A DNA stretch of 64,000 nt from an uncultured Pelagibacteraceae bacterium. Its GTDB lineage: Bacteria; Pseudomonadota; Alphaproteobacteria; Pelagibacterales; Pelagibacteraceae. The stretch spans positions 62,001-126,000 of the forward strand of contig CACBHY010000001.1 of assembly GCA_902539165.1 (NCBI GenBank), read 5' to 3'. Below the pieces are notes generated by a model. The model searched no databases. It was given only the letters and a program-made list of their open reading frames with translations, and was not told where the DNA came from. This document shows positions 37,094 through 47,311 of this stretch, in pieces. The first letter of the stretch is position 1; each line of letters begins with the position of its first letter. Made by a program: the position numbers and the translations under genes.

Positions 37094-38231
37094 GTTTTTT
37101 ATTTTCAATTTTATAAAAATTTAATTGATGATTAATTTTATTATCTTCAATATCAAAAATTCCAATTTTTCCCTTAAATGAACTTTTTCTATTAAAAACT
37201 TTGTTTAATTTTTTTATATTTGAATTTAATGATAAATAGTAGATTAAACCAGCAAGATCATAGCTCAACAAAGACAAATGAGTAGGATCTTCATTAAAAG
37301 CATTAAAATATTTTATTTTGAAATTTTCAAAATTTTCCTTATTTATTGATGGATAATATAAAGGCTGAATATCTATTTCATTTAACAAATTTTCATCAAA
37401 CCACTGATTTAATGTTATAAAATATTTTTTTTTGGGAAGTACGTCTGTATATAAAAGCGACGTAGCTACACTCTTTAGACTTTCGTCAAAATCTGCAATC
37501 ACTACTGCGTCAAAATTTAAACCCCCTAAAGTATATCTTTTTTCAAGTGATTTGATTCGCTTATCTTTATTTGAATCGTTTGAGTTTTTAATTCTATTTA
37601 TTTCATCCTCTAAGTTTTTTTTCCTAATTCTATAATTAGTAATTTCTTCAATTTGTTTTGTAAGTTCTGTTGGCTCAGTTTTATATTCATAATCTTTATA
37701 AATTTTTATTTTTGAATTTTTCATTCCTTCTTTAACCTCAAATTCATAATCTTGTATGGGTGTTAAAAAAATTGTTCTCTTAATGTTATTTGTTTCTAAA
37801 AATTTTTTAATAGTGTTAAATTGTGATTTAGAATTAATTCCTGCCGAAATAACATTTTTTGGTAGATCTAGTGTTTTGTTTGTTAATGATAGAAAAGTTA
37901 AATCTTTTAATTCATCCAAATAAGCTAAACTTTCATAAAAGACAGGACCAATAACAACTTTTACCCCCATTTCTTTCAACTCAAATGCAGACCTTAAAGT
38001 TTGATTTGCTTTATTTGCAGTGTCTTTTGGATAAATTTCAATTAAATTGCTATCTATATCCTTTATAGCTAGCCCAACGGCTTTAATAATTGAATCTCCA
38101 ATTTCTTTATTAACTCCAGTCATTGGCACCAATAATCCTATTTTGATTTTTTCGTTTGCACTGAGCGCTTGAACAAATGGATAGCAGTAAGCTATAAAAA
38201 TTAAAAAAACAAATTTAATTAATTTAATCAT
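37077..38231 (-). CDS. LpoA-like periplasmic-binding-fold protein (penicillin-binding protein activator family)
   Basis: 384 residues with signal peptide MIKLIKFVFLIFIAYCYPFVQALSA and a type I periplasmic-binding fold: KIKIGLLVPMTGVNKEIGDSIIKAVGLAIKDID, VKVVIGPVFYESLAYLDELKDLTFLSLTNKTL. No lipobox Cys sits where a lipoprotein would need it, except a Cys at 16. It is divergent from rsmI with a BON protein downstream, matching the E. coli rsmI-lpoA-yraN-diaA-dolP neighbourhood, which supports LpoA-like rather than an amino-acid transporter subunit. Confidence 0.75.
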   Translation of the reverse strand: MIKLIKFVFLIFIAYCYPFVQALSANEKIKIGLLVPMTGVNKEIGDSIIKAVGLAIKDIDSNLIEIYPKDTANKANQTLRSAFELKEMGVKVVIGPVFYESLAYLDELKDLTFLSLTNKTLDLPKNVISAGINSKSQFNTIKKFLETNNIKRTIFLTPIQDYEFEVKEGMKNSKIKIYKDYEYKTEPTELTKQIEEITNYRIRKKNLEDEINRIKNSNDSNKDKRIKSLEKRYTLGGLNFDAVVIADFDESLKSVATSLLYTDVLPKKKYFITLNQWFDENLLNEIDIQPLYYPSINKENFENFKIKYFNAFNEDPTHLSLLSYDLAGLIYYLSLNSNIKKLNKVFNRKSSFKGKIGIFDIEDNKINHQLNFYKIENKKLIKIF

Positions 38232-38265
38232 TTTGATGTTACTATAATATTTTTTGAGCTAAATC

Positions 38266-39129
38266 ATGACGATAAAACCACAATATAAATTAAAAGAATA
38301 TAAAAATGGTCTTTATTTAGTATCAACTCCCCTAGGCAATCTAAAAGATATAACTTTAAGAGCAATTGAAGTCTTAGAAAAATCTGATTATATTTTATGT
38401 GAAGACACGCGTGTTTCAAAAAAACTGTTAGATAAATACAAAATTAAATCAAAACTAATTTCAAATCATAAATTTAACGAAAAAAAAAATGTAGTTAAAA
38501 TTATTGAATATCTTAAATCAGGAAATATAATTTCTTTAATATCAGATGCGGGTACCCCAGGTATTTCTGATCCAGGATCAATATTGGTCAATGAATGTAT
38601 CAATAATCACATTAAAATATTTCCTATACCTGGGCCATCAGCTGTTGCTACGGCAGTTTCAATAAGTGGATTTTCAGATATATTTTTATTTTGTGGTTTT
38701 TTTTCAGAAAAAAAAACACAATTAAATTCTGATCTTAAAAAACTTTCTGAATTCAATCACACTTTAGTTTTTTTTGTGTCCCCTAAAAAAATTAATAAAA
38801 TTATACCTGAAATTAGAAATAATTTTGCTGGAAGAAGGATAGTTTTTTGTAGAGAAATTACAAAGATGTTTGAAGAATTTATTCGAACAAATATAGATGA
38901 ATTAGAATTATTTGAAAAAGAGCCAAAAGGTGAGCTAACAGTTGTTATTTCTGAAAAAAAAATAGTTAAAAATAGTTCTCAAAAGTTAAGTGAATCAGAT
39001 AAGAGTATAATTAAGAAAATGATTAATAAACTTTCTACAAAAGAAATCTCAAATATTCTGAATCAATACATCAATGTACCTAAGAAAGAAATATATAATT
39101 ATTGTTTAGACCTTAAAAATGAAAATTAA
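38266..39129 (+). CDS. rsmI: RsmI, 16S rRNA 2'-O-methyltransferase (C1402)
   Basis: Tetrapyrrole-methylase fold. Motifs: GLYLVSTPLGNLKDITLRAIEVLEKSD at 15-41, CEDTRVSKKLL, SLISDAGTPGISDPGSILV and FPIPGPSAVATAVSISGF. Length of 287 is normal. It is divergent from the LpoA-like gene by 34 bases and overlaps the BON lipoprotein by 11 bases. The yraN nuclease-like gene that usually intervenes is absent. Confidence 0.95.
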   Translation: MTIKPQYKLKEYKNGLYLVSTPLGNLKDITLRAIEVLEKSDYILCEDTRVSKKLLDKYKIKSKLISNHKFNEKKNVVKIIEYLKSGNIISLISDAGTPGISDPGSILVNECINNHIKIFPIPGPSAVATAVSISGFSDIFLFCGFFSEKKTQLNSDLKKLSEFNHTLVFFVSPKKINKIIPEIRNNFAGRRIVFCREITKMFEEFIRTNIDELELFEKEPKGELTVVISEKKIVKNSSQKLSESDKSIIKKMINKLSTKEISNILNQYINVPKKEIYNYCLDLKNEN

Positions 39130-39712
39130 AATATTAATTATACTTTTTGTAGGAACAATCTTATCAGGGTGTATGGGTGTTAGTTCACCAGGTTTATTTG
39201 GAACAGGAGTATCAATTGCACTTGATCCAAGAACTGTTGGAACACAAATAGATGATTCTATTATGCAAAAAAGCATTACCGCAAGACTCCTAGCAAAAGA
39301 TAAAAAATATTTTATTTCAGTAAAATCAAAAGTTCTTGATGGAAAGATTTTTTTAACTGGAAAGGTAGACAAACCAGAGGAAAAATTACAAATTACTAAA
39401 TTAGCATGGGAAATAAAAGGAGCCAGATCAGTAAGAAACGACATAAAAATAAAAGAACAGTTTAATTTCAAACAATCAGCTAAAGACCTCTTAATTACTT
39501 CTCAACTACGAACGGCTATTATTGTAAACAAAAATATAAAGGCAACTAATTATCAAATTGATACTTATAAAAAGAAAATCTATGTATATGGAATTGCCTT
39601 AACCTCAGAGGAAAGAGACCTAGTTATAAGTGAGGCCAAAGAAATTCTTGATGTTGAAGATGTGATTGCGAGCATATTGCTTCTCGAAGATTTGAGAATT
39701 CAAAAAGAATAA
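39119..39712 (+). CDS. BON-domain outer-membrane lipoprotein (DolP/YraP-like)
   Basis: 197 residues with signal MKIKILIILFVGTILSGCMGV (lipobox LSGC, Cys at about 18). Two BON domains follow: ITARLLAKDKKYFISVKSKVLDGKIFLTGKVDKPEEKLQITKLAWEIKGARSVRNDI and IVNKNIKATNYQIDTYKKKIYVYGIALTSEERDLVISEAKEILDVEDVIASI. DolP maintains outer-membrane integrity and BAM function. Position after rsmI matches the E. coli neighbourhood. Confidence 0.88.
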   Translation: MKIKILIILFVGTILSGCMGVSSPGLFGTGVSIALDPRTVGTQIDDSIMQKSITARLLAKDKKYFISVKSKVLDGKIFLTGKVDKPEEKLQITKLAWEIKGARSVRNDIKIKEQFNFKQSAKDLLITSQLRTAIIVNKNIKATNYQIDTYKKKIYVYGIALTSEERDLVISEAKEILDVEDVIASILLLEDLRIQKE

Positions 39713-39717
39713 TTATT

Positions 39718-41997
39718 TTAATATTTTATAATTTCAGATGAGTAAGCAGCTATTGATGCAAGGTTAATTATTTCTGAAGTTGAAGATCTTAAAGGTGCGA
39801 TTTCGATCGGAAGACCTAATCCAATCAAAAGTGGTCCTATGACTTTTGCATCTCCCAAGGTTTTCATTAATTTATAAGATATTGCCGCACTATGCTGTCC
39901 AGGCATTATTAAAATATTTGCTCTTCCAACTATTTTTGCAAATGGGTACAGTTCTTTATATTCTGGATTTAAAGCTACATCTGGTTGCATATCTCCATCA
40001 AATTCAAAATCAACTTTTTGATCCTTAAGGATATCAACAGCATGTTTAATATGCTTTGTTCGGCTTGTTAGAGGTTGACCAAATGTGGAGTGAGAGACAA
40101 AAGCAACTTTAGGATCAAAACCAAAAAGTCTTACCACTCTCGCTGCTGAAATAGCTATTTTCGCCATTTCTTCTGATGTAGGATATTCATGGACACTTGT
40201 ATCCCCTATAAAGATTGTTTTGCCTTTATGAACCACCATGTTTAATCCAAACATAATTTCTCCTTTACGAACATCTACTACCTGTTTTATCTTTTCAAGA
40301 GATGAGCCGAAGCGTCTAGTATTGCCGGTCACAGCTCCGTCTGCATCACCACAGGCTACCATGCTAGTTGCCCAAATGACTCTATCGTTTCTTACTAATC
40401 GATCACAATCTCTTTCAAGAAGTCCGTGATCTCTCTGTAATTTTTTGAACAAATGTTCTACATATCTTTTTCGTTTTTTTTCGTCTTTGGAGTTAATAAT
40501 TTCAATATCAAAATTTTCGTTGTAACCAATATTTTTGATTTGTTCTTTAATTTTGCTCTCTTTACCAACTAATATAGGAATACCTAATTTTGAATTCTTA
40601 AAAGCAATTGCCGCTTTTAATGTGTTCTCGTCTTCTCCATCCGCAAATACAATTCTTTTTTGATTTTTTTTTATAAAGGAATTTATTCCCTGCATAATTG
40701 TGACTGTAGGGTCTAGTCTTTGTTTAAGTTGGTCCTTATAGATATCAAAATCCTCAATGTTTTTTCTAGCTACTCCACTTTTCATTGCAGCTTTTGCTAC
40801 AGCTGCCGGTATCACACTAATAAGCCTTGGATCAAATGTAGACGGAATTATATAATCTTTACCATAATGAGGTCTTTCCCCACCCATAGCAGCAACCACT
40901 TCGTCAGGGACATCTTCTCTTGCAAGTTTCGCGATGGCTTGAGAGGCAGCAACCTTCATTTCTTCGTTGATAGTTTTTGATCTGACGTCTAAAGCTCCTC
41001 TAAAAATATAAGGAAAACCTATTAAGTTATTTACTTGATTTGGATAGTCGGATCTACCTGTTGCAACGATAGCGTCATCTCTAACTTCACTAATTTCCTC
41101 TGGTGAAATTTCAGGATCAGGATTAGCACAAGCAAAGATAATAGGTTTCTTGGTCATTGCCTTAACCATTTCCTTTTTTAAAACACCTTTTGATGATAAT
41201 CCTAAAAATACATCTGCACCTTTGATAGCATCCTCGAGTGTTCTAAGTTTGGTTTCAGCAGCATATCTTGATTTCCATTGGTCAATTCCACCTGGTCTTC
41301 CTTTATAAATTACACCTTTGCGATCGAGCATAATTATATTTTTAGATTTTACACCCGAGTTTATAAATAGTTCCGTGCAAGCTTGAGCTGAAGCGCCAGC
41401 ACCATTTACTACTATTTTTACATTTTTAATTGACTTTTTAGTTATATCTAGTGCATTTATTAATGCAGCTGTTGTTATGATTGCAGTACCATGCTGATCA
41501 TCATGAAAAACAGGAATATCTAAAATCTCTTTTAATCTTTGCTCTATTATAAAACAATCAGGTGCTGCTATATCCTCTAGATTAATCCCCCCAAAACTTG
41601 GTGCAAAATTTTTAATAGAATTAATAATTTCATTTGAGTCTTTCGAGTCTATTTCTAAATCTATAGAGTCTATGTCTGCAAATCTTTTAAATAATACTGA
41701 CTTTCCTTCCATAACAGGTTTTGAAGCGAGGGCACCAAGGTTCCCCATACCTAAAATTGCTGAACCATTACTTATAACTGCAACTAAATTTCCTTTACTA
41801 GTGTAGTCGTATGCTGCTTCAGGATTTTCACTAATCATTTTTACGGGAGCAGCAACTCCTGGAGAATATGCTAAAGCAAGATCTCTCTTGGTAGTCATAT
41901 TTTTAGATGAAATAATCTCTATCTTTCCAGGTTTTCCATCTTTATGAAAGTCTAAAGCCTCCTTATCTGTGTAATGATCTATCTTTGTTTTTTTCAT
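39718..41997 (-). CDS. maeB: MaeB, NADP-malic enzyme with phosphotransacetylase-like domain
   Basis: 759 residues. The N-terminal 430 form malic enzyme (LALAYSPGVAAPVK, FKRFADIDSIDLEIDSKD, PVFHDDQHGTAIITTAALINAL, VVNGAGASAQACTEL, FACANPDPEISPEE); the remainder is a PTA-like domain (QKRIVFADGEDENTLKAA, VFIGDTSVHEYPTSEEMAKIA, MPGQHSAAISYKLMKTLG) that is regulatory in such hybrids. It decarboxylates malate to pyruvate with NADPH. Stops of this gene and the BON gene are 5 bases apart. Confidence 0.97.
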   Translation of the reverse strand: MKKTKIDHYTDKEALDFHKDGKPGKIEIISSKNMTTKRDLALAYSPGVAAPVKMISENPEAAYDYTSKGNLVAVISNGSAILGMGNLGALASKPVMEGKSVLFKRFADIDSIDLEIDSKDSNEIINSIKNFAPSFGGINLEDIAAPDCFIIEQRLKEILDIPVFHDDQHGTAIITTAALINALDITKKSIKNVKIVVNGAGASAQACTELFINSGVKSKNIIMLDRKGVIYKGRPGGIDQWKSRYAAETKLRTLEDAIKGADVFLGLSSKGVLKKEMVKAMTKKPIIFACANPDPEISPEEISEVRDDAIVATGRSDYPNQVNNLIGFPYIFRGALDVRSKTINEEMKVAASQAIAKLAREDVPDEVVAAMGGERPHYGKDYIIPSTFDPRLISVIPAAVAKAAMKSGVARKNIEDFDIYKDQLKQRLDPTVTIMQGINSFIKKNQKRIVFADGEDENTLKAAIAFKNSKLGIPILVGKESKIKEQIKNIGYNENFDIEIINSKDEKKRKRYVEHLFKKLQRDHGLLERDCDRLVRNDRVIWATSMVACGDADGAVTGNTRRFGSSLEKIKQVVDVRKGEIMFGLNMVVHKGKTIFIGDTSVHEYPTSEEMAKIAISAARVVRLFGFDPKVAFVSHSTFGQPLTSRTKHIKHAVDILKDQKVDFEFDGDMQPDVALNPEYKELYPFAKIVGRANILIMPGQHSAAISYKLMKTLGDAKVIGPLLIGLGLPIEIAPLRSSTSEIINLASIAAYSSEIIKY

Positions 41998-42045
41998 TTT
42001 TGATAATATGTGTACAATCGGATAAAATTAAGTCTAATATGATTT

Positions 42046-43575
42046 ATGAACTTACTTAAGTCAACAGGCACATTTGGTTTTTATACCATCATAAGCAGAC
42101 TACTTGGCTACCTAAGAGACATTCTTATTGCTATTTTTCTTGGAACTGGCTTTTTGGCTGATGCTTTTTTTGTTGCATTTAGAATTCCTAACACTTTTAG
42201 AAGACTGTTTTCAGAAGGTACTTTCAATGCTGCATTTGTTCCAAGCTACGCATCAGAAATGGTAAGAGGTAAAAAAGAATCTAATAAATTTGCAAATGAA
42301 ATCTTTAATCTTTTATTCTTATGTTTGTTATTAATTACACTAATTGTTCAATTATTTATGCCTGCATTTGTATCTTTAATCGCTCCAGGCTTTGTAGGTG
42401 ATACTTATAAAATGGAACTAGCAATTATATTGACCCGTATCACTTTTCCGTTCTTATTATTCATTTGTTTAGCATCATTTTTTGCGGCAATTTTGAACTC
42501 ACACAATAAATTTGCTGCCGCATCAGGAGCTCCTATAATATTAAATATTGTATTAGTTTTAATCTTATTATTATCGAGTTCTTTAGGAGATACTTTAGTG
42601 TATTATTTATCTTATGGTGTTTCTCTAGCAGGCTTATTACAATTATTATTTCTGTATAAGTTTGCAAGAAAACACTACTTACTTAGAATTAATTTAAAAT
42701 TTAAAATAACAAACAAAGTTAGGGTATTTTTTAAAAAATTATTACCGAGTATTTTTTCATCGGGTGTTACGCAAATAAATATCCTTGTGGGAACCATTAT
42801 TGCTTCTTTTCAGGCAAGTGCAGTTTCATATCTGTATTATGCTGACAGAATATACCAAATTAATTTAGCAATTGCCGGAATTGCAATTGGAGTAGTGGTA
42901 CTCCCCCAGTTGTCAAAACATGTTCAATCTAAGAAAAAAAATAAAATTTTGGTAATTCAAAATAAAGCACTTGAGTTAAGTTTATTTCTAAGTTTGCCCG
43001 CATCTATTGCACTAATACTTGGTTCTGAACAAATAATCTCTGCTTTATTTGGTTATGGATCTTTTAATGAAATTTCAGTTCTAAACTCAAGTCGAGCCCT
43101 TTATTATTTTGCTCTAGGTCTCCCAGCGTTTGCTTTAATTAAAGTGTTCTCTAGTTTCTTTTTTGCAAATCACAATACTAAAACTCCTTTTTATATTTCT
43201 TTAGTTTCTGTGATTTTAAATATTTTGATTAGTGTTTACTATTTTAATGAAATTGGATTTATTATAATACCTATAGCAACAACAATTTCATCCTGGTTCA
43301 ATGGTATAATTTTATTTGTTCTCTTAAAAAATAAAAACTTATTTTCATTCAATAAAATATTTTTAATAAAATTTTTTAAAATAGTCATTGCTTCAATTTT
43401 CATGGGTTTTGTTTTTAAATTTTTATTACACTTATTTCAAAATGAACTTGCATTTGAGCAAACATTTAAATCTTTTTATTTGATATTATCAGCATTATTG
43501 GGCCTAGCGTCTTACCTTATTATTTGCTACTTCATCAAAGCTTTTAAAATAAGCGATATTCAACTAAAGTATTAA
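42046..43575 (+). CDS. murJ: MurJ, lipid II flippase
   Basis: 509-residue membrane protein with about 14 hydrophobic helices. The MVF-family opening is clear: [62 protein letters not shown], including the central-cavity Arg residues. It flips the peptidoglycan precursor lipid II across the inner membrane. trpS follows after 4 bases. Confidence 0.96.
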   Translation: MNLLKSTGTFGFYTIISRLLGYLRDILIAIFLGTGFLADAFFVAFRIPNTFRRLFSEGTFNAAFVPSYASEMVRGKKESNKFANEIFNLLFLCLLLITLIVQLFMPAFVSLIAPGFVGDTYKMELAIILTRITFPFLLFICLASFFAAILNSHNKFAAASGAPIILNIVLVLILLLSSSLGDTLVYYLSYGVSLAGLLQLLFLYKFARKHYLLRINLKFKITNKVRVFFKKLLPSIFSSGVTQINILVGTIIASFQASAVSYLYYADRIYQINLAIAGIAIGVVVLPQLSKHVQSKKKNKILVIQNKALELSLFLSLPASIALILGSEQIISALFGYGSFNEISVLNSSRALYYFALGLPAFALIKVFSSFFFANHNTKTPFYISLVSVILNILISVYYFNEIGFIIIPIATTISSWFNGIILFVLLKNKNLFSFNKIFLIKFFKIVIASIFMGFVFKFLLHLFQNELAFEQTFKSFYLILSALLGLASYLIICYFIKAFKISDIQLKY

Positions 43576-43579
43576 TTTT

Positions 43580-44581
43580 ATGGGTAAAAAAATATTTTCT
43601 GGTGTTCAACCTACGGGTAATCTTCATCTTGGCAATTATTTAGGTGCAATTAAAAATTTTGTAGAGCTTAATAATGATAATTTAAATAAATGTATTTTTT
43701 GTGTTGTGGATTTACATGCCATTACAGTTAAACAAGATCCAAAAGAATTGAAAAAAAATATTAGAGAAACTGTAGCAACATTTATTGCAAGCGGTATAGA
43801 TCCAAAGAAAAGTATAATTTTTAATCAGTCAGGAGTTGCGGCTCATTCTGAAGGTGCTTGGATTTTAAGCTGTGTAGCTCGTATGGGTTGGCTAAATAGA
43901 ATGACTCAATTTAAAGAGAAAGCTGGTAAAGATAAGGAAAAAGCTAGCGTTGGATTATATTCTTATCCTGTTCTTATGGCAGCTGATATCTTGTTATATG
44001 ATGCCACTCATGTACCTGTAGGAGATGATCAAAAGCAACATCTTGAATTGTGTAGAGATATAGCTCAAAAATTTAATAATGATTTTGGCGTAGAAGATTT
44101 TTTAAAAGTTCCTGAGCCTTTAATTCAAAAAGAATTTTCTAGGATCATGAGTTTAAAGGATGGATCAAAAAAAATGAGTAAATCTGAGTTATCCGATTTA
44201 AGCAGGATAAATTTAGTAGATGATAAAGATCAAATTATCAATAAAATTAAAAAAGCAAAAACCGATCCTTTAGCAATGCCAAAAGATATAAAGGAGCTTG
44301 AAGGAAGGCCGGAGGCACAAAATCTATTAGGAATTTATACAAGTTTAAGCAACGCATCTTTTGAGTCTTCTTTAGAAAAATTTGCTGAAAAAAATTTTTC
44401 AGAATTCAAAGAACACCTATCTGAAATATTAGTTGATAAATTAACACCAATATCTGAAGAAATAAAAAGATTGATTAAAGACCAATCATATCTTGATTCT
44501 ATTCTTCTAGATGGAGTTGAAAAGGCTAACAAAATTGCGTCAAAAAAGATCAAAAACATAAAAGAAATAGTGGGTTTTTAA
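43580..44581 (+). CDS. trpS: TrpS, tryptophanyl-tRNA synthetase
   Basis: Class I synthetase of 333 residues. [20 protein letters not shown] carries the HIGH-type motif (HLGN) at about 9-28, [19 protein letters not shown] is the Trp-binding helix and DGSKKMSKS is the KMSKS loop near 193. The pairing murJ-trpS is conserved in alphaproteobacteria. A 52-base gap without a visible terminator separates it from nfu. Confidence 0.97.
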   Translation: MGKKIFSGVQPTGNLHLGNYLGAIKNFVELNNDNLNKCIFCVVDLHAITVKQDPKELKKNIRETVATFIASGIDPKKSIIFNQSGVAAHSEGAWILSCVARMGWLNRMTQFKEKAGKDKEKASVGLYSYPVLMAADILLYDATHVPVGDDQKQHLELCRDIAQKFNNDFGVEDFLKVPEPLIQKEFSRIMSLKDGSKKMSKSELSDLSRINLVDDKDQIINKIKKAKTDPLAMPKDIKELEGRPEAQNLLGIYTSLSNASFESSLEKFAEKNFSEFKEHLSEILVDKLTPISEEIKRLIKDQSYLDSILLDGVEKANKIASKKIKNIKEIVGF

Positions 44582-44633
44582 CAAAAAATTAATATCAAGT
44601 TTTAATTTTCAAAATATAGACTATATCTTATTT

Positions 44634-45173
44634 ATGTATGTGCAGACTGAAGTAACCCCAAATCCAAATTCATTAAAATTTCTTCCTGGCAAGAAAGTTT
44701 CCAATAGTGGCCCTTATGAAATTACTAATAAGGATCAAATTAATAATGAATTAGTAAGAAATATTTTATCTGTTAATGGAGTTGAAGGTATTTTTTTAGG
44801 ACAAGACTTTTTATCAGTTAATAAAAGTGACCAGATTAAATGGGAAGAAATAAAACACATTGTGATTTCTTTCATAAACGATTTTTATTCTGATGGAAAA
44901 GAGTTTGTTATTGATGAAAATATAAAACAAAACAAATCTAATTTAAACGAAATAGAGCAAAAAATAGTAAAAATCTTAGATCAAAAAATAAGACCAGCTG
45001 TTGCGAGAGATGGTGGAGATATTAAGTTTAAAGAATTTAAAGATGGTATTGTTAAAGTTCAATTACAAGGTAGTTGTTCAGGGTGTCCTAGCTCTACAAT
45101 GACATTAAAGCAGGGAGTTCAAAACCTATTGTGTCATTATCTACCTGAAGTTAAAGAAGTAATTGCTATTTAA
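44634..45173 (+). CDS. Nfu-type iron-sulfur carrier (NfuA/NFU1-like)
   Basis: 179 residues. The N-terminal Nfu_N domain reads VQTEVTPNPNSLKFLPGKKV; the C-terminal NifU domain has RPAVARDGGDIKFKEFKDGIVKVQLQGSCSGCPSSTMTLKQGVQNLL with the CxxC that holds a bridging 4Fe-4S cluster. This is the mitochondrial NFU1-like architecture. It delivers clusters to client enzymes such as MiaB, encoded 3 kb downstream. Confidence 0.94.
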   Translation: MYVQTEVTPNPNSLKFLPGKKVSNSGPYEITNKDQINNELVRNILSVNGVEGIFLGQDFLSVNKSDQIKWEEIKHIVISFINDFYSDGKEFVIDENIKQNKSNLNEIEQKIVKILDQKIRPAVARDGGDIKFKEFKDGIVKVQLQGSCSGCPSSTMTLKQGVQNLLCHYLPEVKEVIAI

Positions 45174-45176
45174 ATT

Positions 45177-46250
45177 ATGAATTCGATGATTAAAAAAAAC
45201 CACAAACTATTAAAAAATAAAATCTTAAACATTTTTACAAGATTTTCGTTAAGTGTTTTGATTATTACATCGTTTTTTTATACTGCACCAATTTTTATTA
45301 ATTTTGCAGATAAAAATTTTAATAACAAAGAATTTACAAATAACTCTAAAAATATTTTAAACAAAACCTTGAACAAGGGTAAAATATTTAAAGGGGACGA
45401 TACAGGGATGCAAAGTGGTGAAATGGACCTTCTATATGATATTCTAGAGGAAAATGACTCCGAAATAAATCTTGTAAGATATACCACATCTGAGATCAAT
45501 GCTCTATTCAAGGAAGTGAAATATGACTTGGAAGAAGTAAGAGATACAAAGTTAGTCAAACCTGTCAATATCGGTTTACTTCCTAACGAGATTAAAAACA
45601 TAGAGAGTTCGAAAAAGAGAAAAGAAATATTTATTAAAATTGTTTTGCCTTTAATAGTTAAAGAAAATAACAAAATCAGAATAGATAGAAAAAGACTTTT
45701 TACGATTTTAAGCAAAAATAGTAATACAGATATTGAAAAGAAGTGGTTAGAAAAAAAATATAAACAATATGGGGTAAGACTAAATGATCTTTCGACACTA
45801 AAAATTAGAATGGATGAAATCCCAGTTTCATTAGCAATAGCCCAGGCTGCCAAAGAAACAGGATGGGGAACTTCAAGATTTGCATTAAAGGGCAATGCTT
45901 TATTTGGACAATGGACATGGTCCGGCGAGGGGCTAAAGCCTAAAAATTCTAAAAAAGGTGAAGAGCATAAAGTGATGAAATTTCATAACTTACAGCTTTC
46001 AGTAAGGGCTTATTTAAGAAATCTAAATACTCACTCATCTTATAAGAATTTAAGAAAAGCAAGAACAGAGCTTAGAAATAGAAATAAACTATTGGATAGC
46101 ATAGTTTTATCAAATCATCTTGATAAGTATGCAGAAACGGGAACTGAATATATAGAGGTACTGCAGAAAATAATCACTCAGAATAATTTAAAAGATTTTG
46201 ATGAAGCGCGATTGCTACCATCTAGTAAGGATTTAGAAAGTTTAATTTAA
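45177..46250 (+). CDS. Bax-like glucosaminidase-domain protein
   Basis: 357 residues: a transmembrane or signal-anchor helix at about 21-42 (FSLSVLIITSFFYTAPIFINF), a variable linker, and a C-terminal N-acetylglucosaminidase fold with VSLAIAQAAKETGWGTSRFALKGNALFGQWTWSGEG holding the catalytic Glu, then LQLSVRAYLRNLNTHSSYKNLRKAR. E. coli Bax is the closest known architecture; a role in peptidoglycan turnover is inferred. The gene follows nfu by 3 bases and shares stop TTAA with the convergent deacetylase. Confidence 0.85.
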   Translation: MNSMIKKNHKLLKNKILNIFTRFSLSVLIITSFFYTAPIFINFADKNFNNKEFTNNSKNILNKTLNKGKIFKGDDTGMQSGEMDLLYDILEENDSEINLVRYTTSEINALFKEVKYDLEEVRDTKLVKPVNIGLLPNEIKNIESSKKRKEIFIKIVLPLIVKENNKIRIDRKRLFTILSKNSNTDIEKKWLEKKYKQYGVRLNDLSTLKIRMDEIPVSLAIAQAAKETGWGTSRFALKGNALFGQWTWSGEGLKPKNSKKGEEHKVMKFHNLQLSVRAYLRNLNTHSSYKNLRKARTELRNRNKLLDSIVLSNHLDKYAETGTEYIEVLQKIITQNNLKDFDEARLLPSSKDLESLI

Positions 46251-47311
46251 TTTGTTTTAATTGGAAATTGAACTCCGAACCATCTCCACTTACCGTCATC
46301 ATTAAGAGAACAATTTACCCTTCCTCTTCTTGGCTCAAATGGTGCTCTAAATTCAATTGACAGTACATTACCAGAAAGAATAGTATTTGACTTTTCCCAT
46401 TTGTTTGCCTCATTTGAGTAACAGTTAATATTAATCAAATTTTTTTGTTCTTCAAAAAACTCAACCATAAATTTAGGAGGATTTGTAGATTTTATTAATT
46501 GTTTTTCTAACGGTAATAATTTTTTAAATTCCAATGGAAAATAATTTATAATTGAACTAAATCTTTTTAACTCACCGTATTTTTCATTAATTGGAAATCT
46601 TGGTAACTCAAATTTATCCTTGTTTACATCAATAACTCCAGAGTGTTGACCAAAAGCAAATTCAAAGTTTTTAGAAATATAATCTCTCATCAATTTAGAA
46701 TATTCACCAAATGGATAAGAAAATAAATTTGGAACATAGCCTAGTTCTTTTAAAAAAATTTTGTTTGCTTTTTCAATATCTAATATAAATTTATCATTGG
46801 TTTCATCAATGAGATAATCATGACTATGTGAGTGGTGTCCAATTAAAGAAAAAGACTCTTTTTCAATTTCTCTAATTTGATCCCAGGTCATATATCCATT
46901 TTTACCCACAGGTTCTGTTGAAACAAATAAGATAAAAGGAATTTTATTTTTTTTAAGGTATGGCCAGGCTTCAAAATAAAAGGAATCAAATCCATCATCA
47001 ATAGTAATGAGTATCTCTTTTTTTAATCTTATAGTGTTAAATTGCTCTTTAAAATTATTGGGATTATGAAACTTAAAGTCTGAATTTTTAATTATCTCCA
47101 TATGTTCTTTGAAAATATCCATTTGAATATTTGTTGATGGATACTTAGATTCATTAAAACGATGATACATAATCGACAGAACTCCTTCATCTTTAGAATA
47201 GTATTTGATATTCTTTTCATCTGCTTTAGAACTAATATTAGAAAACATAATAATTATGAATAAGCTGGTAATAGACGTTACAAATGAAAAAATATTTTTA
47301 ATGATCATCAC
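46247..47311 (-). CDS. Exported polysaccharide deacetylase family protein
   Basis: 354 residues. Signal peptide MMIIKNIFSFVTSITSLFIIIMFSNISSKADE, then a NodB-type domain with ILITIDDGFDSFYFEAWPYLKK (catalytic and metal Asp pair), GHHSHSHDYL (metal His) and NLFSYPFGEYSK. A C-terminal extension of about 100 residues is not recognised. The signal peptide is encoded opposite the start of tsaB, so the two genes overlap head to head by 56 bases; the ATG at 47248 would avoid this but lose the signal. Substrate is unknown. Confidence 0.82.
   Translation of the reverse strand: MMIIKNIFSFVTSITSLFIIIMFSNISSKADEKNIKYYSKDEGVLSIMYHRFNESKYPSTNIQMDIFKEHMEIIKNSDFKFHNPNNFKEQFNTIRLKKEILITIDDGFDSFYFEAWPYLKKNKIPFILFVSTEPVGKNGYMTWDQIREIEKESFSLIGHHSHSHDYLIDETNDKFILDIEKANKIFLKELGYVPNLFSYPFGEYSKLMRDYISKNFEFAFGQHSGVIDVNKDKFELPRFPINEKYGELKRFSSIINYFPLEFKKLLPLEKQLIKSTNPPKFMVEFFEEQKNLININCYSNEANKWEKSNTILSGNVLSIEFRAPFEPRRGRVNCSLNDDGKWRWFGVQFPIKTN

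Noticed and set aside
45278-45895. 205-residue minus strand ORF
   Set aside because: Antisense shadow of the Bax-like gene; Ser/Leu/Phe-rich composition typical of reading Lys/Asn-rich genes backwards.
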